Source: Nemopilema nomurai (taxonomy: Eukaryota; Cnidaria; Scyphozoa; Rhizostomeae; Rhizostomatidae). Taken from it: a DNA stretch of 64,000 nucleotides. This document shows, piece after piece, positions 39,501 to 49,997 of the stretch (position 1 is its first letter; every line of letters starts with the position of its first letter). Made by a program: the position numbers and the translations under genes. The stretch is taken from assembly GCA_003864495.1 (NCBI GenBank), contig ML133496.1, positions 2,757,631-2,821,630 of the forward strand. Reading direction: 5' to 3'. Below the pieces are notes generated by a model. It made no database searches. It worked only from the letters and a program-made list of their open reading frames with translations, and was not told where the DNA came from.

Positions 39501-42047
39501 TGCTTCAGACTGGCGAAGAAGACCCATTCGAGCCTTCAAACATCTAATCCACTTTGGACTGTGGCTTTTCAAGGTCAGTTTCTGGTGTTGGTCAAACTTC
39601 TGTCATTGGATCATGCATGAGTAGAAATAAACCAAGAAAGTTGGACCGGGAATTGATACGATAGAAGACGAGACTAGCGTGCGAGGCCTTTTTAGGCCGG
39701 GGATAGAAAAGGTTGGAATTAATCCTAAAGGCTCCCCATCTCCAAACCACAGCCGCAAAATGAGGAGAGGCATGTCTCGAATTGTGGCGCGATTCGTATT
39801 TGTGTAAGTTTGGACGTAGTGGGTCTCGCAAACTGGTAAATACAAATGAATATTATGCAGGGATCTGCACACGAGAGAAGCTTCTCTCTCCGGACGGCCT
39901 AATATGCAAGCTAGATTTCCTGCCAGATGGCTCATTTTGCAAGCTAGATTTTTCGCTAGATTTTCCAGAAAGCAAGCTAGATTTTTCGCTAGATTTTCCA
40001 AAAAGCAAGCTAGATTTTTCGCTAGATTTTCCAAAAAGCAAGCTAGATTTCTTGCTAGATTTTCCAAAAAGCAAGCTAGATTTTTCGCTAGATTTTCCAA
40101 AAAGCAAGCTAGATTTTTCGCTGGATTTTCCAAAAAGCAAGCTAGATTTTTCGCTGGATTTTCCAAAAAGCAAGCTAGATTTTTCGCTGGATTTTCCAAA
40201 AAGCAAGCTAGATTTCTTAGGTTTGTTGCTTAGTATGCTGGCTCAGTGGTTAGAGGCGCTGACTACGGACTCAAGGGTCCGTGGTTCGAGTCCCTGGCAT
40301 GACCAAACTTTCACCCAGAGTGAGGAGAGTTGCCAGCTCTCTGTAATTCCAGGCATAAGGAATCACGAGGTGTGGTCACATCGAGAGGAAGGACCAGGAC
40401 ACTGCCCGATAAGCTTAAGCTTCTCAGTGTCCTAAAAAAACTTCGGATGCAAGGTAGAAACAAATACAACAAGCTAAATTTCTTGTTTGATTGCTTCTTA
40501 GTAAATCAGGTTTCCTACTAGATGGCTTGAAAGACAAGCCCGGCTTTTTTTACGTGCGACAGTATTTAAGTCATTTTGCTTTTGAATTATTTTGTCTGAA
40601 CGCTAGGTTCATTTCTAAACCTTATTCACACTGTTGCGTCTTTGTACAACAGAAGGGAGGCATTGTTCACACTTCTCCAAGAAAAGTTCAGACAAACTGA
40701 TAGTGTGACCGTTAGAAACGGAACGATTGTCGCAAAGTTCTACATTCCATATTTTAAGAGGAAGTTGCAAAGTTCAATGCCAGATTTCCTCATAGCGACG
40801 GATTATCCCATACCTTGAGCCTCGTTACTATCACTCCAATATAAGACAAGGAACAGTAATTTCCTTTGCTTTTCGTTGCCGCGGAGAAATTCCTCAATTG
40901 GCCGCTAGATGAGCGTAGTTGCCATGACTGCAAATGAGTCATGTTTGATTGTTGAATTCACAGGATAGGGGGGAATGAGTTAATCTGCTTGATATCAATT
41001 GAATGAGTCAGTGCTAAAATGGCCAGTCAAATGATGCTTCTGAAAGGATCTATCCTGGACTGTATGAAGCCAGGTTTCGAGAATTGACTCCTGTGTCGGA
41101 TGTCAGTTTGACGTCATTTGAGCATTGTGTATCATTGATTAAGCCAACATCGAAACGGGGCACAAGACAGACTGCAAATACGCTAAACGCTTTCGTTGAT
41201 TCGTTTTTTGTTCTTGGTTTGGAACAGGAAGAGAAAGTTTGTGTTTCTGGTCGACAATGATAGACTTGATTGCTAGTTAGTAAAATATTTAGACTAAGGG
41301 GTTGGTTCAGGCAGACGTTAGCTGGGAAACTTTCTTGGGGGCTGTCCCCATTAAGCTGGTGATGTTTCTTGTATCTGTTGCCGAATGGAGCTTCATATTG
41401 CAGCGGCGTTTCCGTCTGCAGTCCAGAGGAGCAAGTTCCATGCTTCATGCGTAATATTGCCTAGGCCAATAACAGTCTTTCTCAGTTCACAGCTGCTTTC
41501 AACTGTTTATTCATTGGGAGCAACAGAGCACTTAATATAACTGCTGACTTTACTTTACGGTCCTTTCCAATTGTACATTGGACTGCAACAACAACAACAA
41601 CAACGATAACAATAACAACAAAGATATTTCTTTCAACAGCAGCAACAACGATAATATTTATTGCAACAGCATTGTCCCTGTTGCAACAGCAAATGCCACA
41701 GCTTTTCTAGGGGGCCGCAATTCCCTTCAAAGCAACCATACACAACGTGAGTTCAAACCAAACCCCCTTCCTGCTTTGTGCTGATAATCTTCACACTTGA
41801 TCTTTCAGTCGAACGAAGCATGTGGGAAGAAGTGATTGCCATTTACCCAACTCTTCTGGATTGCGTAACTTGCAACTCCACCGACGTGAGGTATGCATTG
41901 AAAGAGGCCTTGAGGGAATTCGCTGACCTCCTGGCCGTTCCCCACACAGCCACAGAAGCGGATCAATCAAGTAAGAGAGATGACACAAGTAATACCTGTT
42001 TGAATGGGTCTAAACCTGGCAATACAGAAGATATATCATACAGTTAG
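18542..42047 (+). CDS. MON2: MON2 homologue, Golgi/endosome trafficking regulator, 29 exons
   Basis: 1731-aa relative of large Arf-GEFs that lacks the Sec7 catalytic domain and acts in endosome-to-Golgi traffic. Exons: 18542-18643, 19313-19376, 19673-19797, 20199-20330, 20802-20931, 21307-21395, 22037-22162, 22820-23008, 23376-23500, 23893-24168, 24575-24825, 25115-25196, 25589-25859, 26278-26463, 26892-26965, 27346-27433, 27590-27691, 28297-28407, 29050-29225, 29729-29891, 30433-30747, 31323-32420, 32929-33055, 33433-33499, 35500-35687, 36848-36943, 37737-37848, 38309-38400, 41809-42047. Phases sum to an exact open frame. The order is an N-terminal DCB region, a HUS region (LERVCPL-like [28 protein letters not shown]), then the Mon2 C-terminal region ([13 protein letters not shown] [36 protein letters not shown]). 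Human MON2 is about 1717 aa. A Ser-rich linker is encoded in exon 13 and a low-complexity tail by exon 29. The start is the first ATG before the conserved N-terminus. Confidence 0.96.
21655..21750. repeat. Short ~13-bp tandem repeat in MON2 intron 6
   Basis: Repeats of CTGCTTCTCTGTA grade into a second run of AGGCTTCTCTTTAC. About seven copies in all; this is a simple local expansion. Confidence 0.75.
27019..27037. repeat. Poly-G tract in MON2 intron 15
   Basis: An uninterrupted run of about 13 G residues. Similar homopolymer runs occur as poly-C near 39352-39367, poly-G near 45607-45620 and poly-G near 54394-54407. Confidence 0.8.
28811..29004. repeat. 20-21-bp minisatellite with repeated CACGTG E-boxes, MON2 intron 18
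   Basis: Ten units of the type CACGTGATCGTTACGATAGG; five keep an exact CACGTG and the others differ by one or two bases. The array ends about 45 bp before the acceptor of MON2 exon 19 (29050). Confidence 0.85.
33675..34015. repeat. AT-rich microsatellite (TATTATAT-like), MON2 intron 24
   Basis: About 340 bp of nearly pure A/T, mostly TTATATTATA permutations. Confidence 0.9.
35847..36278. mobile_element. Pogo/Tigger-like MITE in MON2 intron 25
   Basis: A 432-bp element is flanked by TA at 35845-35846 and 36279-36280. Terminal inverted repeats are CAGTAAGTCCCCGCATA on the left and TATGCGGGGACTTACTG on the right, a 17-base perfect match. The interior repeats TAAGAAAC and CAGCCTGAT motifs several times. 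TA target site and CAG ends fit the pogo/Tigger branch of Tc1/mariner. There is no transposase frame, so it is non-autonomous. Confidence 0.9.
39900..40220. repeat. 33-bp minisatellite in MON2 intron 28
   Basis: Eight to nine copies of a 33-bp unit built from two related halves (AAGCTAGATTTTTCG and CTAGATTTTCCAAAAAGC). The period is a multiple of three, so several frames on both strands are open for over 100 codons with 11-residue repeats. I do not regard these as genes. The array is followed directly by the SINE at 40231, and degenerate related sequence continues beyond the SINE near 40470-40535. Confidence 0.9.
40231..40440 (+). mobile_element. tRNA-derived SINE in MON2 intron 28
   Basis: Contains a perfect pol III A box TGGCTCAGTGG (40239-40249) and a perfect B box GGTTCGAGTCC (40283-40293), spaced as in a tRNA. 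About 140 bp of unrelated body and a short A7 tail at 40434-40440 follow. The T-stem and acceptor pairing are degraded, so it is not a functional tRNA gene. It appears to have landed at the edge of the 33-bp repeat array. Confidence 0.82.
41580..41665. repeat. CAA/AAC-type trinucleotide microsatellite
   Basis: Runs of CAA and AAC with scattered substitutions in the last MON2 intron, ahead of the final exon at 41809. It gives an Asn-rich open frame that I do not consider coding. Confidence 0.8.
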
Positions 42048-42255
42048 TTAAATTTTAGTAAGAATTCTCTAGGCGAACGTATTAATCTTATAATAATTAC
42101 ATGATTTATGAATGTTTCAATATATTCAAGTTTGAAGTTATTGTTGTCAAACAGCTCCTTTTCTAGTTAGGACCATGATAAAACAGAGTTCTGAAAGGAC
42201 TTGGCCTAGCAGTCTGGCTTGGCCGCAAAGTCAAGTTATCTTCTTACATGTACAC

Positions 42256-42420
42256 CAATACGACCAACATTGCTACTGTGAATAATAATCACGTGAGCAG
42301 CATCGCTGCTGTGCATACCCATCACGTGAGCAAAATCACTAATGTGCATGCTATTCACGTGAGCAACATCGCCACTGCAGATTCTTGTCACGTGAGCAAC
42401 ATCATTACAGCGCCTGCATC
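42256..42420. repeat. 33-bp repeat with TCACGTGA boxes just after MON2
   Basis: Five units with an exact 33-bp spacing. CACGTG occurs at 42290, 42323, 42356 and 42389, each followed by AGCA; three of the four are TCACGTGAG. It lies about 210 bp downstream of the MON2 stop, in the presumed 3'UTR or downstream flank. Confidence 0.85.
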
Positions 42421-45400
42421 TGCAAACAATTACTGGTATGCATTGGCAGCTTAAAATCAACTTAGTTTACTATAAATTCTTCTCTACAAAGAGCTACGTC
42501 ACTACGGTATCCTAAAGTCTTTGCAAAGAAAGATTTTCCCGTCAGTGCTAACCGCTGGCCAGTAGAACTTTTTTCCCCATTTTTGCTAAGTATTTGCATT
42601 TTTCGGATCAAATGTTTTGTTGGTAAATCAAAAGTTAAAAAACAACGCTGATTTTTTGCTGCCAAATCAAATGTTGAATGCGAAAAGAATTGGATTTGTC
42701 GTCAGCTGATTGTGATCTGCAAAGTTCCAAGGAGAGACACGAGCCAGCAGCTTTAGGACCGCTTGAAGGCTCGACCGATGTTTTTCCGCGTTTCCCTTTT
42801 TACCCCCACAGTCTAGCAAGCTCTTATTGGGCTTAGTGCATAATCTTAAAGCAAGGCTGTCTCGATGAACAGAGATCCAGGTGTTACAAAGGCTGAAGAG
42901 CAAGGTTCCTTGTATTGCTGATACTGAAATTAGATTTACCGTAATACTCTTATTCAAACAAATGTACCGTCACCAAGCTGTACATTTAAACAAAGATCAT
43001 ACTTCGTTCCACATACCAAATCCCACCAAGTTTTCCTGAGCAGCAAAAGGCGCCGTATATCCAAGTTTTAAACAACATTTATCTCCCGCGAAGATTCTGA
43101 AGCCAAATCTGATCACAAGGTAAACCAAATGGATATCACTGTTTGGCTAATGACCATGATTGACTTAGCGATTCTTAAAGATACAAACATGCGTCTATCA
43201 CTGTTTCGCAATTGTTTTGTTTCGATCAGTGACCCTCTATGCTGATTTATTTTGGTACATCATTGGCCCTCAGAAATTTTTGTGGCGGAATATCTTTTCT
43301 AAGGCCAGGGGGTGGATTATTTTTTAAGATGTCTGACAAAATGGAGGAAAGGTTTAACCTGGTCTCATTGTTTACGACCACTGTTTTTCACTAACTTATT
43401 TCTGACCAGGAAGATTACAAGCCTGCATCAAGTTGCCTTGCAGATATTATAACTCAATGGGACTTCATTTGAATCAGAGCCGGGAAAATGTATTGCCTGC
43501 AGTGCTGACATGATAGCAGTACGCTTATAGTAGTCTGCTTTTGATAATCCTTTGAAGGAGATCCATAAGAAGGTGATTGCGAAAGAAGGGTTGGCTGTAA
43601 TTGACACGGAAGCGATCGAGTAACCAAGAATGCATTGCCACCGCAGTTTCCAGGAATATCATGAAACCTTTGTTTGTAGCCACAAGGATAGATCTTGTTA
43701 TGTGCCATTATCGATTTCTTGTTCTCTTCTTGCATCTTGGACATTTTAGTGTCTCTACCCAGCTTATGAGAGATTTCTCTAGACCTGTTTCTGCGGATAA
43801 CTTTGCTTTATAATTGCTACTTCCAAAATTGACGCATTTCAGCTCATTTCGATTGAAAAGACAGGGCCATCTAGCTTTTCGCCAAAATGTTTTCTTGGCG
43901 TGAATGTATCACTAAAATTTTCATTGATCAATAATTTTTGCGTACTGTTTTTTAGAATTTTTGCCGATGTTAGTGGCAAATTATCCTTTTATGAGAAACA
44001 CTGCAGGTTTTATAAAGAGAACAGGGACTTGGTTAAAACAGAATCGGGGGAGATTTTTGCTCCTAGAAGTGGCAACCAGCCTATGCAAAGACACAACCAA
44101 ACCCTTCTTGAAGCACTGTATTTTCAAATTTGTCTTGCAGTGGTAAATTGTGTTCAAGCAACTGTGGTCTTGTGATTTCGATTTCTGTTTTCTGTATGTC
44201 ACATGTCCGCGGAGCATGTGAGTTTGTGGTACACAGAGCAACAAGGTTCAAGTTGCTGCTAATTTGCCAAGTGTGAACCTAAACGTAGCAACTAAGATAT
44301 GCCGATCTGTATACAACAAACGTTCAGCGCTGGCATAAAGCGATAAGCAATTAATGACAGTTGCCTGGAGATCGTATTAAGAGTGCAACTCGGAGTATGA
44401 TAATTATAACAATAATAATTTCTTTATTTAATGGCTGGTTCTTATGGCTAGCTCACGTGCTTATTTAAGCCAACCAAAACTTGAACACAAGATGCCATGA
44501 TAAATTAAATCTAAGCTACAAATGTGTGAATACTGTTAAAGAATACAACTATAAAAACCCTATGTACCGTCTGCAAAATCCACAACTGCAGTCAAGATCG
44601 TAGCTTTGAATTTTTCTGTTGCAATTATTAAGTGTATAATGAACACACAATTTATCATAATGTCCCTTTAGAAGTGCCCCGTCTCTTGTGTTCCTAGCCC
44701 CAATCTACAATTGCTAGGAGCAACGAGAAGGAGGGGGGGTATTAAAAGTCTGCGGTCCGTAAAGTACCAGGTTAATAGAAAAATTTCTTTTATAAAGTTT
44801 GTTATTATTAAACAATTTGTTAAGTGTTGCATTGGGTTCTTAGAGCCTTGTTTCTAGTATATCTGTTTATCAATGCAAACCTTTGTCATTAAAGTCATTT
44901 TTTGAACGTGCTTAGCCACGTATGTTTTTTCCATATTCGTCCCAAACCCGCCCCTTTCACGCCCGATCTGGCCCCTCGACAGCCTCGACAGTTGACTCCC
45001 TTGCACCCCTTTGGCTTTTGTTGTTGCTCGAGCTGTTCCGTGCGAATCCTTAACTGGCTCTTTTGCACTCGTTGACAGCCCATTCATTCTTCCAACAAAT
45101 CTCCTGTTTCCTACCATTCATTAGCTTTGAAATTCAAAACCCATGAATAGGTTCTCGCTGCTGCGGTTTCGCTACGGACATGCGTTTTCTTGCTATCAAA
45201 TTACCGTGCTATTGTGAGGGAGCCCTGGTTTACAGCTCAACATAGTCTTCTTCTCAGAAAGCAGTATCAAGTGTGCTTCGACGAAGACCCGACTATCTGT
45301 AAATTGCAAAACCAGGTTTGTAGCTTTCGAAGTTGGTCGCTAATTTAATTTTATAATTATCTTTAAACTGAATTTTTGATTCTAGAGTTTGCCAAATTTT

Positions 45401-47650
45401 AAAATTATAATTGATTCAATGTCTGCCAAAACGGAACCCCTAGGACTTCCTGTTCCCCCGCTTTATTAGAAACAGCCCCTACCTGGTGTCCGCCAGTGTA
45501 ACCCCTTTATTCAGGTTGTGACACTTGCCAATGCCCCTGGCGATTACCATCACCTCGACCTGTTGGGCTATTCACACTTCCTACATAAAACATAGCTGGG
45601 AAGGGGTGGGGGGGGGGGGACCCCGTTTAACCACAGTATAAGCGAATGCAAATGTCCCAAAGCAGGTATTTCAGCTCCTTCGAGGCGGTGAAATAGCGTG
45701 AATTGGTTTAACCCTAACCCAAATCCCACGCATGGTGCTTCGATAGCGTACTCAAACGTACTGCAATGATGGCTCTAACTCACAGATAACATTCTAGCAG
45801 GCAACACGCAGGTTGGCTTCTTTTTAAAACTCCTTTTCGTGAAGTTTTGAGTCCGGATTGAACAACTGTCTTGCTTTAGTTCACCTACTTTGGTTCGTGT
45901 TCCATTCGACAGTGCATGGCGGATACGTACGTACTTAAATACCGAGTTGAAGTACTGTTTCCCGCAATCGAAGCCAAGAATAGCATGCCGGTTGTGAAAG
46001 TTGGCGTATCGCCTAGGGTGGATCCTCAGGACCATGAAGATTAAGAAGGGAACAAGTCAGTAACAGTCGAGTCAAAAGTGAATGTTCTGAAGTCAAAGAG
46101 GGGTGGGTGAGCCCCTCTGAAGTGCTCTGCCTCTAAAGATGGGTGTTATGAAGGTTAGTAAGAAAGACAGAAAGCCTGCCAAAGGTAGAACTCTATGCTT
46201 CAATATACGCAATCGACGTCATCAAGAAATATAAATTATGTGGAAATCATATAGTACGTTACACTGGGTCTGCTTGCAATGGGCTGGGACGCCCAGCTAT
46301 AGAATTTCACCGCGTTGCTAACGGCACCTGGATGTTATGCGGAATAGAAGGGGCTAATGTCTTCGGCTATTATTTAATATTATATTACATCAGCGCACAG
46401 AGTCCGGCTTACAAACATATCAATTAGGCTATCTCTAAGCCCAGTTCTTCAGAGGAGAATCAAGAAGCTTAAGGCCTGTATGAGCAAGAAGATATTGCGA
46501 AAGATTTATTGATTTTTTTCCTGTTTGGTTTGAAGGCAAGCCTGATGAGTTAACTGTTAACTTGTTTTTGCTTGGCGTACGGGAGACTGCTTTTGACTCT
46601 AATTTTAATTTTGACAGTGATAAAAAAGACAATAATGGCAATGATAGTGATAGCGATAGTAGTAATAATAATCATTGTAACAGTAATAATCATAGCAGTG
46701 TTTATATTGTTATTAGTAATGAAGACATTTCGTTACTGGATGTAGGAAGCTTTTAAAAATGTAGGAATGTCAGATCAAAAAGGGATGCACAGTCACCTTA
46801 ATTTGTTGATTTGTAAGGGGTACCTTTGGGTCTGCCTTCCCTCGCATATCAATTGTATTAAAGTTTATAACACAACACTTAGATTTGATATCGTATTTCT
46901 TGTTTATTATTCCTATGGAAAAGGGGGTAAGTTTTACTGAGACGTATAATTTTCCGGCTCAGACAGTCATATTTTTTTTGGAGGTCCTTATAATTATTGA
47001 TTATGTTCTAAATGTTCTTAAACTTTTGGGGCTCTAGAACTATTTTTCTTATAAACGGGTTTCTTTTAAAAAAAGTGAAGACTACAGATTACAGAAGAAG
47101 ACTTTTGCATTCGCATCAAAAGGCAAACATAAATGTGTAGAATACCAGTGTATCAATATATGAAACAATGAATGAACAATGAACACTCACTGTTACAAGG
47201 GTATTTTGCAATTGGCTAGTCTGGGTTTACAAAGAGAAAGCACAAAGCAGAAAGTAAGAAGAAAAGCACAAATAAAAAAACAGAAGTCTTTGTTGTTTTG
47301 GAAGTTTCCTGAAATGGAAATCGTTTGAATTAAGGCCAGATTATTTCAAGGCCTATTTCTGCGAAGGAAATTTAATGAGTAGAGCGGCTAGTTAAGTTGG
47401 ATAGCTTGGAGATTTCAATGAAGAGAGGATTTCCGCTGATATCTACAGCGTTACACATTTCCATAAGTGAGAATACTCAAATTAAGAAAATGGAAATCTC
47501 TAGAAGAGAAACAGAGATGCTGCACGCAACTGATACATTATGTAGAATTTCCTGTGGGACGTGAGATGAGAAATTTCCTGCGATTGGGCGGCCACGTGGT
47601 CGGGTTGGTTTTCATGCCGGAGAGCTGTCTTGAAACTAAACGCTTCAAAG
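42421..47650. other. Gene-poor interval downstream of MON2
   Basis: No gene, RNA or complete transposon recognised. It contains a poly-G run near 45607 and imperfect GATAGT/AATAAT trinucleotide repeats at about 46610-46700. The small open frames here lack motifs and splice context. Confidence 0.5.
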
Positions 47651-48060
47651 CATAATGGGACGTTACGGTAGAAACGGTTATTAAAATAGATCATCACACG
47701 TTGCGACAGTGGATAGAGAATCGAATGAAATGATCATAACGGATGTATCTACAGCAGTTGCCGCGAGAAATAGCAGAAGAGAGGAAGGAAAGGTGATTTA
47801 GCACCAAGATCTAGCCAGAAAAGGCAGAGAGAACTGGACCAAGGCCATCCCATTACCCATTGGTGCCCTTGGCATTGTACTGGCACATTTGGGCGTGAGC
47901 AATCCAGCAGCAAGAACCGGGTTCGTCACAACCTGTCCTTGAGGGAAACGCAAATTGACACCCAGAGCATACTAACGTCCGCTCTGAACAATAAGCTTTT
48001 GCAGTCACGCATTTGGTCCATAGGTGTCAATAATATATTGCCTACATACAATGATATGCC
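47650..48060 (+). pseudogene. Decayed non-LTR retrotransposon reverse-transcriptase tail (relic)
   Basis: Conceptual translation shows MIITDVSTAV and then, after an in-frame stop, LARKGRENWTKAIPLPIGALGIVL. This pattern matches the conserved C-terminal region of many LINE-type ORFs (a DVAVP-like block, then a basic W-x-K stretch, then IP-hydrophobic-GALG). Several stops and at least one frame change interrupt it. The assignment rests on motif memory only. The gypsy element at 48203 sits at its 3' edge. Confidence 0.5.
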
Positions 48061-48202
48061 AAGACAAAGATCTAGAATGAATCAAACTGAATCCAACGTT
48101 CAGCCCAGTGGCCATTTTAGGGGGTCCAGGAGTTCCAAGACACCAGGTCCTGCTCTTTTGATAACCCAAAAGAGTCCTGCGCCTAGCAAAATATTGAACA
48201 GA

Positions 48203-48361
48203 TGTTGCGTTTCTGGGTTCGCAGAGAAGGCTCAGAGAAACTCACAAATCTGGCTCCGTTGTAGATCCCAAAATCTCAAAACTAATTATCCAACATACAA
48301 CGTGCTGCACTACAGGAGACACAGGAAGTCTCCTGCAGCTTACAACAATTAGATCACAACA
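48203..48361 (-). repeat. 3' LTR of the gypsy element
   Basis: 159 bp, identical base for base with the copy at 53208-53366. It begins TGTTGCG on the plus strand and ends ACAACA. The polypurine tract lies immediately inside it. Confidence 0.95.
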
Positions 48362-48376
48362 CCTTCCCCCCCGTCA

Positions 48377-49969
48377 TTAATGGGTCACAAACTCTCCATA
48401 CCTCAAAGGGGGTTGAATTGTTTGCCTCAATCGAGCCGGTCGATGGTTCCGCCCCCTCGCAGGACCAATCCCTCCCACTGGTGGGGGTACAGCTCCTCCC
48501 TCTAAAACATTGATGTCCGTTGATTCTGGTGATGGACAGAGAGGAATTCCTTTACTTGCTGGCAAAACACAAGGCTTGAGGTTGTCATGGTGGGCAACCA
48601 TTTCTTTCCCTACTTTAGAACGTAACTTATAAGTGACCCCCTTGTTGGACAGAACTTCATAGGGCCCAATCCATCTCCCACCAAATTTCCAAGCCCGTGG
48701 CCGACGCAACCAAACTGATTGACCAGGTTTAAAAGGGGTCCAGGTTCTAGAGCTAGGGGACTGAGCTGACTGCCTGATTCTAGTCTGCTGTAAACGTTGC
48801 TGAGCAGATAATTTTATATTATGCAAGGCATTTCTAACTGATTTGACATAATCTGACTGGCTACAGGGGTGTGTCAATGGCAGGCCTAAGTCTACCTCTA
48901 AGGGAGTTCTGGCATCACGGCCAAACACCATTTCATAAGGACTGTAGCCAGTGGACTCATGAGCGCTTGTGTTGTAGGCGTAAACAGCCAGGCTTACCCA
49001 ATTGTCCCAGTCCTCCGGATGTGCTGAAACAAAAGGAGATAGAATGCTTTGGATGGTCCTATTTTGGCGTTCAACAAGACCATCACACTGCGGATGATAG
49101 GCAGTGGTGCGGGACTTGTGAATGCCCATCAACCTAGAGACTTCCTGGATAAGGTTACTTTCGAAATTTCTTCCTTGGTCTGAGTGGATAATCAGTGGGG
49201 GCCCAAATCGACTGAAAACACGAGTGACCAGAATATCAGCAACAGTTGAGGCCTTTTGATCTCTAGTGGGAAAGGCTTCACACCACTTGGTGAAATGGTC
49301 CATAACGACCAACAAATGTTTATTACCGCGAGAAGTTTCAGGAAGGGGTCCCATGTAATCCATGGCCCAAAACACAAAGGGCTCATTGACTTCGATAGAC
49401 TGCAATGGGGCTTTGTTGTTATTAGTACCAGGTTTGTGTTGGGCACAGGCTTGACAAGACTGTACAAAGTCTTTAATTTGAATGGACATTTTAGGCCAAA
49501 AGAAGCGAGTACGAGCACGCGCAAGGGTTCGCTTGATTCCTAAATGACCGGAAAACGGGGAGCTATGAATGCCTTGCAGAACAGACTTAATAAGATTTGT
49601 TGGGATGACAAAGGCATATTCGGATAGTGAACCATTATTGCTACATAAATTCTTAACAAGAAGACCGTTCACAAGGTGTAAATCATCCCAACAATGCCAG
49701 AACACTCTTAAGATTGGGTTTTTAGCCCAAACAAAGAAGGGTGGTTTAGGCAAATCGTTAGATTTTAAATCAATAATCGTACTTAGACTTGCATCCTCCA
49801 TTTGAGCTTGTTGCAAGTTGTACCCAGGGGCAACGGTGGTAGCACAAGCAGGTTTGGCCTCCTTAGGCTGATTAGACAGATTATTGGGGAGACGGGAGAG
49901 GGCATCTGCATTGCCATTGGCTGAACCTGGCCGATGAATAATGTCAAAGGTGTACTCTTGCAAATCCAT
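48377..49969 (-). CDS. Gypsy pol, RNase H C-terminus plus integrase
   Basis: 530-codon frame. It opens with the end of RNase H (DIIHRPGSANGNADALSRLP). The integrase follows: a zinc-binding HHCC set with His135, His142, Cys172 and Cys175, then the catalytic triad Asp204, Asp264 and Glu300 (D-59-D-35-E spacing). A GPY/F module (RWIGPYEVL) lies in the C-terminal part. The integrase itself looks intact; the methionine given as the start is not a natural start, because this frame is separated from the RT frame by frame disruptions between about 49990 and 50060. Confidence 0.9.
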   Translation of the reverse strand: MDLQEYTFDIIHRPGSANGNADALSRLPNNLSNQPKEAKPACATTVAPGYNLQQAQMEDASLSTIIDLKSNDLPKPPFFVWAKNPILRVFWHCWDDLHLVNGLLVKNLCSNNGSLSEYAFVIPTNLIKSVLQGIHSSPFSGHLGIKRTLARARTRFFWPKMSIQIKDFVQSCQACAQHKPGTNNNKAPLQSIEVNEPFVFWAMDYMGPLPETSRGNKHLLVVMDHFTKWCEAFPTRDQKASTVADILVTRVFSRFGPPLIIHSDQGRNFESNLIQEVSRLMGIHKSRTTAYHPQCDGLVERQNRTIQSILSPFVSAHPEDWDNWVSLAVYAYNTSAHESTGYSPYEMVFGRDARTPLEVDLGLPLTHPCSQSDYVKSVRNALHNIKLSAQQRLQQTRIRQSAQSPSSRTWTPFKPGQSVWLRRPRAWKFGGRWIGPYEVLSNKGVTYKLRSKVGKEMVAHHDNLKPCVLPASKGIPLCPSPESTDINVLEGGAVPPPVGGIGPARGRNHRPARLRQTIQPPLRYGEFVTH

Positions 49970-49997
49970 TATCCAGCGAGCTAAACGACCCTTCGGC

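Noticed and set aside
40231..40305. A functional tRNA gene
   Set aside because: A and B boxes are perfect, but T-stem and acceptor pairing are poor and a SINE-like body with A tail follows.
39603..40435. Four open frames of 109-217 codons on both strands with 11-residue repeats
   Set aside because: All arise from the 33-bp tandem repeat; they also run into the SINE and have no splice or start context.
42248..42460. Open frames on both strands with HVSNI-like 11-residue repeats
   Set aside because: Result of the 33-bp E-box repeat behind MON2; the MON2 frame has already stopped at 42047.
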